Assembly (NCBI GenBank): GCA_009885185.1
Contig: VFLF01000930.1
Location: 1 to 11,728, forward strand
Reading direction: 5' to 3'
DNA length: 11,728 bases
DNA from: Nitrosomonadales bacterium
GTDB lineage: Bacteria; Pseudomonadota; Gammaproteobacteria; Burkholderiales; SG8-41
Below are positions 6,245 to 11,728 of the stretch, in pieces (position 1 is the stretch's first letter; the number at the start of each line of letters is the position of its first letter). Made by a program: the position numbers and the translations under genes. The notes under the pieces were generated by a model. That model was not told the DNA's origin. It made no database searches and saw nothing but the letters and a program-made list of their open reading frames with translations.

Positions 6245-7114
6245 TCATGTCTTCATCACCCCGCGCAAAAACTCCACAATCAACCGCGCCGATTCATCCG
6301 GCTGCTCGGTAAACGTAATATGCCCGCACGCCGGTATCACGCGCAACTGCGCGCCCGGAATGCGCGCCGCCATTTGCTCCGACAATGCGGGCGGCGTCAT
6401 GATGTCCTCCGCGCCGCAGATCACCCGCGTCGGCGCGCGTAACTCGCCCAGCCGCGCGGTGAGTTTCGGCAAACCTGCCTGATCCGGCTCGCAGCGGCCA
6501 AAGCGCAAAATCGTTTGAATAAACGCACGATAGCGCTCCGGCGAATTCTTGCGCACCGACGCGAACAATTTTTCCATCTGTGCGCGGCCATCAGCCGTGG
6601 CGAGAAAAGTGCGCCCCAGTGTCCACATCGACACATGGCTCGCCATCAAGTCACCCAGCCCCACCTCGTCGAGAATTTTCAGACGCGTGCGGAAATTCAT
6701 TTCTAGCAGCGGATCGACTTTCGAAAACCCGGCCACCAGCGTCAGCGACGCCACCCGCGCCGGATCGTCCAGCGCCGCTTGCAAACACACGCACGCGCCG
6801 AGCGACGAGCCGACCAGGTGCGCGCGTGGCGCGCCTAGGACAGTAATCAGTTCCAGCACATCCACCGCCCACTGCTCCACACTGTAACTTTGCGCCGGCG
6901 ACGATTGTCCCAGCCCGCGCGGATCGGGTGTCACCACGCGCCCTGCAGCGGCGATCAGCGGCAGCGTTTTGGCGAAATACGTGTGATCGTGGCCGAGGCC
7001 GGGCAAGAGGATGATGAGTTCACCTTTGCCTTGTTCTTCGTAATAAAGCTGTCCGTTACTGACGGGGGCCATCGGCATTTGTTGCAGTTCCGCAAGTATG
7101 AGTGTGCCGGACAT
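6245..7114 (-). CDS. Alpha/beta hydrolase, enol-lactonase/esterase-like
   Basis: A 289-residue cytoplasmic alpha/beta hydrolase. The catalytic set is visible: nucleophile Ser104 in VGSSLGA (101-107), probable acid Asp237 in CGAEDIMTP, and His265 in [12 protein letters not shown]. The oxyanion region reads LLPGLGHDH (36-44) and the following DPRGLGQS (64-71) matches 3-oxoadipate enol-lactonase and related esterases. The precise substrate cannot be assigned. The frame offers ATGs at 7114, 7078 and 7072; the core begins [10 protein letters not shown], so the two internal starts give a protein closer to the family length, while 7114 is the longest option. None has a strong ribosome site. It is 37 bp upstream of a Bug protein gene on the same strand and divergent from ubiK. 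Pairing with a Bug protein suggests an imported carboxylate or ester is processed. Confidence 0.85.
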   Translation of the reverse strand: MSGTLILAELQQMPMAPVSNGQLYYEEQGKGELIILLPGLGHDHTYFAKTLPLIAAAGRVVTPDPRGLGQSSPAQSYSVEQWAVDVLELITVLGAPRAHLVGSSLGACVCLQAALDDPARVASLTLVAGFSKVDPLLEMNFRTRLKILDEVGLGDLMASHVSMWTLGRTFLATADGRAQMEKLFASVRKNSPERYRAFIQTILRFGRCEPDQAGLPKLTARLGELRAPTRVICGAEDIMTPPALSEQMAARIPGAQLRVIPACGHITFTEQPDESARLIVEFLRGVMKT

Positions 7115-7140
7115 AATAGCGTGAGTGCATTGCGCCGGTT

Positions 7141-7149
7141 TGTTAGACT
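7141..7149 (+). promoter_or_regulatory. Possible extended -10 promoter element for ubiK
   Basis: TGTTAGACT combines a TGn extension with TAGACT (four of six matches to TATAAT), 28 bases before the ubiK start. No good -35 box is visible. The same TTAGACT occurs upstream of comM at 11561-11567. Confidence 0.3.
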
Positions 7150-7177
7150 ACCCGCACCACCGCCTTCAAGGATCACC

Positions 7178-7420
7178 ATGGACAACCGCGTGTTAGACGA
7201 AATAAACAATAAAATCAAAGAGTTACTTGCTAACACTCCGGCGGCGGACGTGCAAAAAAACCTGCGTGCGCTGCTGCAATCCCAGTTCGCCAAACTCGAC
7301 CTGGTGACGCGCGAAGAGTTCGACGTGCAGCGCGCGGTGTTGCTGCGCGCGCGAGAAAAAATTACGCAGTTGGAGGCGCGGCTGACTGAGTTGGAACGTG
7401 GTGAGAAGAAGACCCCATGA
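7178..7420 (+). CDS. ubiK: Ubiquinone biosynthesis accessory factor UbiK (BMFP family)
   Basis: An 80-residue protein of the YqiC/BMFP family. UbiK assists aerobic ubiquinone synthesis as a lipid-interacting partner of UbiJ. The sequence shows the expected N-terminal helix, [49 protein letters not shown], then a C-terminal coiled coil with a heptad-like [15 protein letters not shown]. The ATG at 7178 is preceded by AAGGAT five bases upstream and matches the family start; the frame is open further upstream, but that part overlaps the opposite-strand hydrolase gene and is not UbiK-like. In Betaproteobacteria ubiK is, to my recollection, usually beside comM; here comM is 4.2 kb away. Being small and charged with high Lys/Glu, it reads as intact. 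Confidence 0.92.
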   Translation: MDNRVLDEINNKIKELLANTPAADVQKNLRALLQSQFAKLDLVTREEFDVQRAVLLRAREKITQLEARLTELERGEKKTP

Positions 7421-7468
7421 TTCCCTGATCGCGTTCAACCTGTTTCCTTATTGATCCATTATCGATCT

Positions 7469-8458
7469 ATGATCCGCCTGACGCCGCTGCCGCTCGCCTT
7501 GGTCTTCTTCCTCGCGGCCAGTGCAGCCGCACAGACCCCTTCGACAGGCTCAGGACAGGCCTATCCGGTGAAACCCGTGCGTCTCATCGTGCCGTACACG
7601 CCGGGCGGCGACACCGATCTGGTCGCGCGTCACGTTGCGCCGAAGCTCGGTGATGCGTTGAAGCAGCAGGTGATCGTCGAGAATCGTCCCGGCGCGGGCA
7701 GCCTGATCGGCACCGAGGCCATGTTGCGCGCGCCCGCCGACGGCTACACGCTGGCGATGGGCACGATCAGTTCGATGGCGGTGCTGCCGGTGACGAAAAC
7801 CAATGTGCCGTACGACCCGGTGAAAGACATCGCCCCGGTCATACTCATCACGGTGGTGCCTTACGTGCTGCATGTGCATCCGTCCATACCCGCGCGTTCC
7901 GTCGCCGATCTGGTCAAGCTTGCCAAGGCGCGGCCCGGGCAAATGGTTTACGCCTCGCCGGGCATTGCTACCGGTGTGCATCTCACCACCGAGTTTTTCA
8001 GCGGCGTCGCGGGCGTGAAGCTGGTGCATGTGCCGTATAAGGGCAGCGGCCCGCTGATGGTGGATTTCATCGCGGGCAACATCTCGGTGGTGTTCACCAC
8101 GCTGGCCACCACCGGGCAGCACCTGAAATCCGGACGTTTGCGGGCGCTGGCTATCGCGGCGGGCGCGCGGGCGAAGGATTTTCCGCAACTGCCTACGATG
8201 TCCGAAGCGGGTTATCGCGGTTTTGAATCGTCCACCTGGCACGGCGTGATCGCCCGCGCCGGCACGCCGCGGCCCATCATCACCCGGCTCAACAGCGAAA
8301 TCGCGCGTATCGTAAACGGCGAGGAGGTGCGTTCTTCGCTCGTGGGTGCGGGGTTCGATATAGGCGCCGGGAGCGCGGAGGATTTCGAGCGATTTGTATT
8401 GAGCGAAATCGATAAATGGAAAAAAGTCGCGGCCGTCGCGAACATCCGATTGGATTAA
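7469..8458 (+). CDS. Bug/TctC-family tripartite tricarboxylate transporter binding protein (second of three)
   Basis: A 329-residue secreted binding protein. The signal peptide MIRLTPLPLALVFFLAASAAA is followed by cleavage near A21|Q22. Bug landmarks: PVRLIVPYTPGGDTDLVAR (36-54), VIVENRPGAGS, APADGYTLA, HVPYKG, LPTMSEAGYRGFE, GTPRPIITRLNSEI. Just after the cleavage site eight residues, TPSTGSGQ (23-30), are encoded by a short repeat; removing them restores the usual AAAQ-AYPVKPVRLIV junction. The ATG at 7469 is chosen because it gives a proper signal peptide. A TTG at 7451 would add six residues. Neither has a clear ribosome site. The gene lies 48 bp after ubiK and 12 bp before the carboxymuconolactone-decarboxylase-like gene, so it is cotranscribed with the latter and perhaps reads through from ubiK. 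Confidence 0.9.
   Translation: MIRLTPLPLALVFFLAASAAAQTPSTGSGQAYPVKPVRLIVPYTPGGDTDLVARHVAPKLGDALKQQVIVENRPGAGSLIGTEAMLRAPADGYTLAMGTISSMAVLPVTKTNVPYDPVKDIAPVILITVVPYVLHVHPSIPARSVADLVKLAKARPGQMVYASPGIATGVHLTTEFFSGVAGVKLVHVPYKGSGPLMVDFIAGNISVVFTTLATTGQHLKSGRLRALAIAAGARAKDFPQLPTMSEAGYRGFESSTWHGVIARAGTPRPIITRLNSEIARIVNGEEVRSSLVGAGFDIGAGSAEDFERFVLSEIDKWKKVAAVANIRLD
7536..7560 (+). repeat. Dispersed-type short repeat inserted in frame in a Bug gene
   Basis: The core CCTTCGACAGGCTCAGGAC resembles the CCCTTCGACAAGCTCAGG family, which I recall as repeated in many environmental proteobacterial genomes. GACAGGC occurs twice within it (7543-7549 and 7554-7560). It encodes TPSTGSGQ directly after the signal peptide. 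Only one copy is in this window. Confidence 0.6.
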
Positions 8459-8470
8459 CCGGGAGCGAGC

Positions 8471-9409
8471 ATGACCACACAACCCAACGAACCCGCCGAC
8501 GCACGGCGTATCGACGCATTTAAGCAAAAGTATGGCGCCAAGGTTATCGACAACGGCCTGCGTCTGCGGCCCGATGATTTTATCGATGAAGTCGAGTGGC
8601 GCGACCGGCTGGATCAGCACTACACCCGCGCGTGGCTCGAATTTACCTATGGCGGATTGTTCACGCGCAAGGGTCTCGACGAGCGCACCCGGCTGCTGGT
8701 GTCGATCGCGCAGTTCCTCGCCATGGGCGAGCTGGAAGAATTCGAGCGGCAGATTCCAAGCGCCCTGGTGGCGGGTGCGACGCCGCGCGAAGTGCTCGAA
8801 ATCATTCTTCAATCAACCGTGTATATCGGCTACGTCAAGGCGTCGCGTGGCGCGCGTATTTGTGAAAAAGTGCTGACGCGGCTGGGCCGCATCGGCGAAA
8901 TCACCAGCACCCAACTCCCGCTTGACGGTCGCATGCCCGAGCGTTCACTCGCCGCAGAGCGCCCGCAGTGGCCCGCCGCAAAGGGGCCGGAAGAGGTGGC
9001 GCGGCGCGAGCAGCTCGTCGAAAAATACGGCTGGAAAGGCGTCAGCACGCGCATCCGCACGCAAAACCACCAGAGCAACGAAACCATCAACAACTACGAC
9101 CGCATCGATCCGCATTATCTCGGCCTGTGGTTCGACTTCATCTATGGAGAACTCTATCCGCGCGGCATCATCGACGACCGCACGCGCCTGCTAATGATGG
9201 TGGGCATCTGCCTCGCGCTGAACGAGCCGGTGCAGCTTGAAAACCATATTCGCGGCGCCATGCTGCTGGGTGCCACAGCGCGCGAAGTGCTGGAGATCAT
9301 TGTGCAATCCACCGCGTATGTGGGCATGCCGACGACCGTACAGGTGGTGCGGGTGCTGGATCGGGTGGCGAAGGAAGAGGGGCGGGAGAGTGAGTTGACT
9401 GCGCGTTAA
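8471..9409 (+). CDS. Duplicated carboxymuconolactone-decarboxylase-like protein
   Basis: A 312-residue protein built of two full-length copies of one unit. Copy 1 runs about residues 12-142 and copy 2 about 178-305. The units align from the (R)E/D..KYG start through HY..W..F.YG.L and RTRLL to GATxREVLEII(L/V)QST(V/A)Y(I/V)G. Each holds one carboxymuconolactone decarboxylase (CMD) domain, an AhpD-like all-helical fold. There is no CxxC, so it is not a peroxidase of the AhpD type. His259 in LENHIRGAM corresponds to the His in MHIRGAL of PcaC; copy 1 has Gln94 there. Copy 2 may therefore be the active half. A ribosome site GGGAG lies five bases before the ATG. It is cotranscribed with the preceding Bug gene. 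The substrate is unknown; a decarboxylase or lyase acting on a compound taken up via the Bug protein is an inference. Confidence 0.87.
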   Translation: MTTQPNEPADARRIDAFKQKYGAKVIDNGLRLRPDDFIDEVEWRDRLDQHYTRAWLEFTYGGLFTRKGLDERTRLLVSIAQFLAMGELEEFERQIPSALVAGATPREVLEIILQSTVYIGYVKASRGARICEKVLTRLGRIGEITSTQLPLDGRMPERSLAAERPQWPAAKGPEEVARREQLVEKYGWKGVSTRIRTQNHQSNETINNYDRIDPHYLGLWFDFIYGELYPRGIIDDRTRLLMMVGICLALNEPVQLENHIRGAMLLGATAREVLEIIVQSTAYVGMPTTVQVVRVLDRVAKEEGRESELTAR

Positions 9410-9489
9410 GCGCCAAAAGCATCTGGTCATGTATTCGCGCGCCAATGATTCGGTGTTGCCATGGAACGATAGCTAAACCGCCCACCTCG

Positions 9490-10392
9490 TTATTCCGCGA
9501 GCTTTTTCGCCGTCGCTTTCAGGACATCGATAAATCGCAGGGCCACAGGAGACAGGTAGGCATCCTTACGATAGCCGACGGCGACGTGACGGGACCACGC
9601 CAGTTCCTTCACCGGAATTTCGATCAAGCGCAAGCGCGGTGCAATCTGCTGCACGATTTGTCTCGGAGCGATACCCAGCAGATGGGATGAGCCAATGGCC
9701 TGCAGCCTGATCTGCATGGGGCCGCCTACCAGTGTAACGCGGGGAGGAGCAAGACCGTGGTCTGCAAACACGCGCTGCGCCCATTTGCAAACCACACCAT
9801 CGATTGCCGGAAACGCCCACCTTTCCTGTGCGACGTCGGCGATCTCCACGCGCAGCAACCTCGCTAAACGATGATCGGCGGATGCGTAGACAATAAAATC
9901 GTCGTCATACAGGCGCTTTTGGATGATGCTTTCGTATGGCGGTGCAGCAAGGCGCGTCACCACCAGATCCAGTTGTCCGTTGCGTAAGGCGGCCACCATC
10001 ACCGGTTCCGGCTCTACAGTTACCGAGACCGTCACGTTTGGCGCATCGTTCAGGAGTGTACCGAAAGCCGCCGGCAGCAGATAGTCCGCCGCGCCCGGTG
10101 CGGCCCCAATCCGCAGATGTCCAGCGGCGCCTGCGCTCATATCCGCGATTTTGCGGGCAACGTCCTGCAGCGATAGCCGCAGCGGGCTGACATTGGCAAG
10201 CAGCACGCTGCCTTCCGCCGTGAGATCAATGCCCTTGGGAGTGCGCGTCACCAGTTTCGCCTGCAATGCTTTTTCCAGACGGCGCAGGCTCTTGCTCAGC
10301 GCGGGCTGGCTCAACCCCAGCGCTTCGGCGGCGCGGCCCAGATGCCCGTGCTCGGCGACAGTTGCGAAATACTCGATGTCGCGCAGCTCCAT
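9490..10392 (-). CDS. LysR-family transcriptional regulator
   Basis: A 300-residue LysR-type regulator. The N-terminal winged helix-turn-helix is canonical: MELRDIEYFATVAEHGHLGRAAEALGLSQPALSKSLRRLEKAL (1-43), followed by LVTRTPKGIDLTAEG (47-61). A linker helix leads to the effector-binding domain from about residue 90 (HLRIGAAPGAADYLLPAAF) to the end. It is transcribed away from the third Bug gene across a 105-bp gap, the usual layout for a LysR protein that controls its divergent neighbour. The effector is therefore probably the ligand or a product of the transported carboxylate. The gene ends 80 bp from the convergent CMD-like gene, with no clear terminator between. The start at 10392 is the normal family start. 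Confidence 0.92.
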   Translation of the reverse strand: MELRDIEYFATVAEHGHLGRAAEALGLSQPALSKSLRRLEKALQAKLVTRTPKGIDLTAEGSVLLANVSPLRLSLQDVARKIADMSAGAAGHLRIGAAPGAADYLLPAAFGTLLNDAPNVTVSVTVEPEPVMVAALRNGQLDLVVTRLAAPPYESIIQKRLYDDDFIVYASADHRLARLLRVEIADVAQERWAFPAIDGVVCKWAQRVFADHGLAPPRVTLVGGPMQIRLQAIGSSHLLGIAPRQIVQQIAPRLRLIEIPVKELAWSRHVAVGYRKDAYLSPVALRFIDVLKATAKKLAE

Positions 10393-10497
10393 CCTGATAA
10401 CTCCTATTCATGGCACCGGTAAAACTGGATGATTGAGCCTTGGCTGGTGTGGTGTCAACATGCTTTCCCGAATGGCGGCAACTCCAGGGAGCGAATG
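10393..10497. promoter_or_regulatory. Divergent promoter region between the LysR gene and the third Bug gene
   Basis: On the plus strand TTGAGC (10433-10438) and CAACAT (10456-10461) are 17 bases apart, a weak sigma-70-like pair of the sort that needs an activator. A short imperfect dyad CCGGT-AAA-ACTGG lies at about 10417-10429. I could not find a clean T-N11-A LysR box. Confidence 0.3.
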
Positions 10498-11475
10498 ATG
10501 ATTCCAGTGAAAACGAGCATCGAGGGCTGCATGATCGTCGCGGCTGCGTTGACTGTCGCCGCGCCGGTTTATTCTAAAAACTATCCGAGCCGCCCGATAC
10601 GCATCATCGTGCCTTTTTCGCCGGGCGGCGGCAGCGATATTCTCGCGCGCTTTCTCGGCCCGCCACTTTCCGAGCGGCTTGGCCAGCCAGTGGTGGTGGA
10701 TAACCGTCCGTCTGGTTCTGGCATCTTAGGTACGGACATCGTTGCCAAGTCCGTTCCCGACGGATATACGCTGTTGCTGGTACAGGCAGCCCATGCGGTG
10801 AATGCGCAGCTCCACACCAAGCTGCCCTACCACCCGATCATGGATTTTGCGCCGATCACCTTGGTGATTTCGCAGCCGTCCGGTATGTTTTTGCATTCCA
10901 GCGTGCAGGCGAAGACTGTGCAAGAGTTCATTGCCTACACCAAAGCCAATCCCGGCAAACTCAACTTCGGCTCGACGGGGCCGGGCAGCAATCCCCACCT
11001 AAATGCCGAGCTCTTCAGCTCGATGGCCGGCATCCAGATGACTCACGTGCCGTACAAGGGCGCCGGTCAGGTCGTCACCGCGCTACTTAGCAACGAGGTG
11101 CAGTTCGCATTCATCAACCTGGTCTCGACCATGCCCCATTGGAAGGCCGGACGGCTGCGGTTCATCGCTCACGGGGGATCAAAGCGTTTGGAGTCCATGC
11201 CTGACGTGCCCACCATTGCTGAATCTGGCGTGCCCGGCTTCGTGGCGCACGGATGGCAGGGCTACATGGCGCCCGGAAAGACGCCGCGTCCCATTATCAA
11301 CCGGCTGCAGAAGGAAATCACTGCAGTCGCCAACCTCCCGGATGTGCGACGAACCCTCATCTCGCAGGGCAGCGACGTCGTTCTCAACACGCCGGAAGAG
11401 TTTGCGAAGATCATTCACGCCGACGCGGACAAGTGGGGCGCGATCGGCAGGCGTCTGGGTATCAAACTCGACTGA
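10498..11475 (+). CDS. Bug/TctC-family tripartite tricarboxylate transporter binding protein (third of three)
   Basis: A 325-residue secreted binding protein. The signal peptide is MIPVKTSIEG plus a hydrophobic run CMIVAAALTVAAPV, cleaved near VYS|K (after 26). Bug landmarks: RPIRIIVPFSPGGGSDILAR (32-51), VVVDNRPSGSG, VPDGYTLLL, HVPYKGAG, DVPTIAESGVPGF, GKTPRPIINRL and the terminal GRRLGIKLD. The frame is open to an ATG at 10429, but the residues it would add do not look like a signal peptide. AGGGAG at 10486-10491 lies six bases before the ATG at 10498 (three before the one at 10495), so 10498 is preferred. It is divergent from the LysR gene and probably controlled by it. It is less like the second Bug gene than that gene is like standard family members, so I see no sign of recent tandem duplication. 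The ligand is not predictable from sequence. Confidence 0.9.
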   Translation: MIPVKTSIEGCMIVAAALTVAAPVYSKNYPSRPIRIIVPFSPGGGSDILARFLGPPLSERLGQPVVVDNRPSGSGILGTDIVAKSVPDGYTLLLVQAAHAVNAQLHTKLPYHPIMDFAPITLVISQPSGMFLHSSVQAKTVQEFIAYTKANPGKLNFGSTGPGSNPHLNAELFSSMAGIQMTHVPYKGAGQVVTALLSNEVQFAFINLVSTMPHWKAGRLRFIAHGGSKRLESMPDVPTIAESGVPGFVAHGWQGYMAPGKTPRPIINRLQKEITAVANLPDVRRTLISQGSDVVLNTPEEFAKIIHADADKWGAIGRRLGIKLD

Positions 11476-11511
11476 AAATTACCGGCGGTATTCATTGATG
11501 GGGTGACGCAG

Positions 11512-11532
11512 GCGCGGCGACACCAGCCGCGC
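11512..11532 (+). other. GC hairpin between the third Bug gene and comM
   Basis: GCGCGGC (11512-11518) and GCCGCGC (11526-11532) form a perfect seven-base-pair stem with a seven-base loop, 36 bases after the Bug stop codon. No T-run follows, so it is not a textbook intrinsic terminator; it may stabilise the 3' end of the upstream message. Confidence 0.4.
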
Positions 11533-11560
11533 GCCGTACACCGCTACGTGTAATCGTGCG

Positions 11561-11567
11561 TTAGACT
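11561..11567 (+). promoter_or_regulatory. Possible -10 element for comM
   Basis: TTAGACT lies 34 bases before the comM start and repeats the heptamer found upstream of ubiK (7143-7149). A matching -35 box is not evident, so the call rests on position and the shared heptamer. Confidence 0.25.
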
Positions 11568-11601
11568 CTGCGCGATTCCTCCGTAGACGAAGCAGCCTCT
11601 C

Positions 11602-11728
11602 ATGTCCCTAGCCGTTCTCCACAGCCGCGCCCTCGCGGGCGTCGCCGCGCCGCCGGTTGACGTCGAGGTGCATCTGGCCAACGGCTTGCCGAGTTTCACC
11701 ATCGTTGGCCTGCCGGAGGCGGAGGTGA
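11602..11728 (+). CDS. comM: ComM/YifB, Mg-chelatase-like AAA ATPase, N-terminal part, runs off the window
   Basis: Only the first 42 codons are present. They read MSLAVLHSRALAGVAAPPVD, then VEVHLANGLPSFTIVGLPEAEV, a highly characteristic opening of the YifB/ComM family. ComM is a hexameric helicase that extends heteroduplex joints during natural transformation; in species that are not competent it is kept for other recombination roles. The rest of the gene, with its AAA core, lies beyond 11728. The ribosome site is weak. The adjacent ubiK normally found in Betaproteobacteria is displaced here by accessory genes. Confidence 0.9.
   Translation, partial: MSLAVLHSRALAGVAAPPVDVEVHLANGLPSFTIVGLPEAEV

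Noticed and set aside
7550..8812. A 420-codon open frame on the minus strand
   Set aside because: It lies antisense to a clear Bug gene and the CMD-like gene, has a composition rich in Arg, His and Gly typical of antisense frames in GC-rich DNA, and shows no known domain.
9410..9489. Terminator between the convergent CMD-like and LysR genes
   Set aside because: No stable hairpin with a T-run could be found in the 80-bp gap.
10451..10463. A sigma-54 element upstream of the third Bug gene
   Set aside because: GG and GC are nine rather than ten bases apart, and the flanking bases do not match the consensus.
10429..10497. Upstream start of the third Bug gene at 10429
   Set aside because: The added residues are not signal-peptide-like, and a good ribosome site lies just before 10498.

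Overview
The window looks like betaproteobacterial (probably Burkholderiales-like) chromosome. The DNA is GC-rich. It carries three orphan tripartite-tricarboxylate-transporter (TTT, 'Bug') type binding proteins, which are typical of that group, and it carries ubiK and comM, which I recall as frequent neighbours in Betaproteobacteria. No rRNA, tRNA, CRISPR array, transposase or phage gene is visible.

Left part, minus strand (reading from 4975 down to 1): a guanidine-nitrogen operon. The order of transcription is periplasmic binding protein, ABC permease, ABC ATPase, the two DUF1989 proteins (older names UAAP1 and UAAP2, now carboxyguanidine deiminase CgdA and CgdB), then the N-terminal third-domain of a biotin-dependent carboxylase that runs off the window. 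Older annotation would call this a urea carboxylase region. The CgdA/CgdB pair points to guanidine: uptake, ATP-dependent carboxylation to carboxyguanidine, deimination to allophanate, then hydrolysis by an allophanate hydrolase expected beyond position 1. The leader upstream of the binding protein holds a good sigma-54 promoter candidate (5038-5052) and a cluster of inverted repeats. No guanidine riboswitch is recognisable there. This suggests control by nitrogen status rather than by a ligand-sensing RNA.

Middle, minus strand (7114 to 5191): an alpha/beta hydrolase followed by a Bug binding protein. The start codon of the Bug gene lies inside a short tandem repeat.

Right part, plus strand: ubiK (7178-7420); a Bug protein and a duplicated carboxymuconolactone-decarboxylase-like protein as a two-gene unit (7469-9409); a minus-strand LysR regulator (9490-10392) divergent from a third Bug protein (10498-11475); and the first 42 codons of comM (11602 to the end). 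The 4.2 kb between ubiK and comM looks like accessory DNA placed between two housekeeping genes.

Two short dispersed-type repeats have apparently been absorbed into the coding ends of Bug genes (about 6182-6230 and 7536-7560). The most interesting parts of the window are the guanidine operon with its sigma-54-type control region, and these repeat-derived protein ends.
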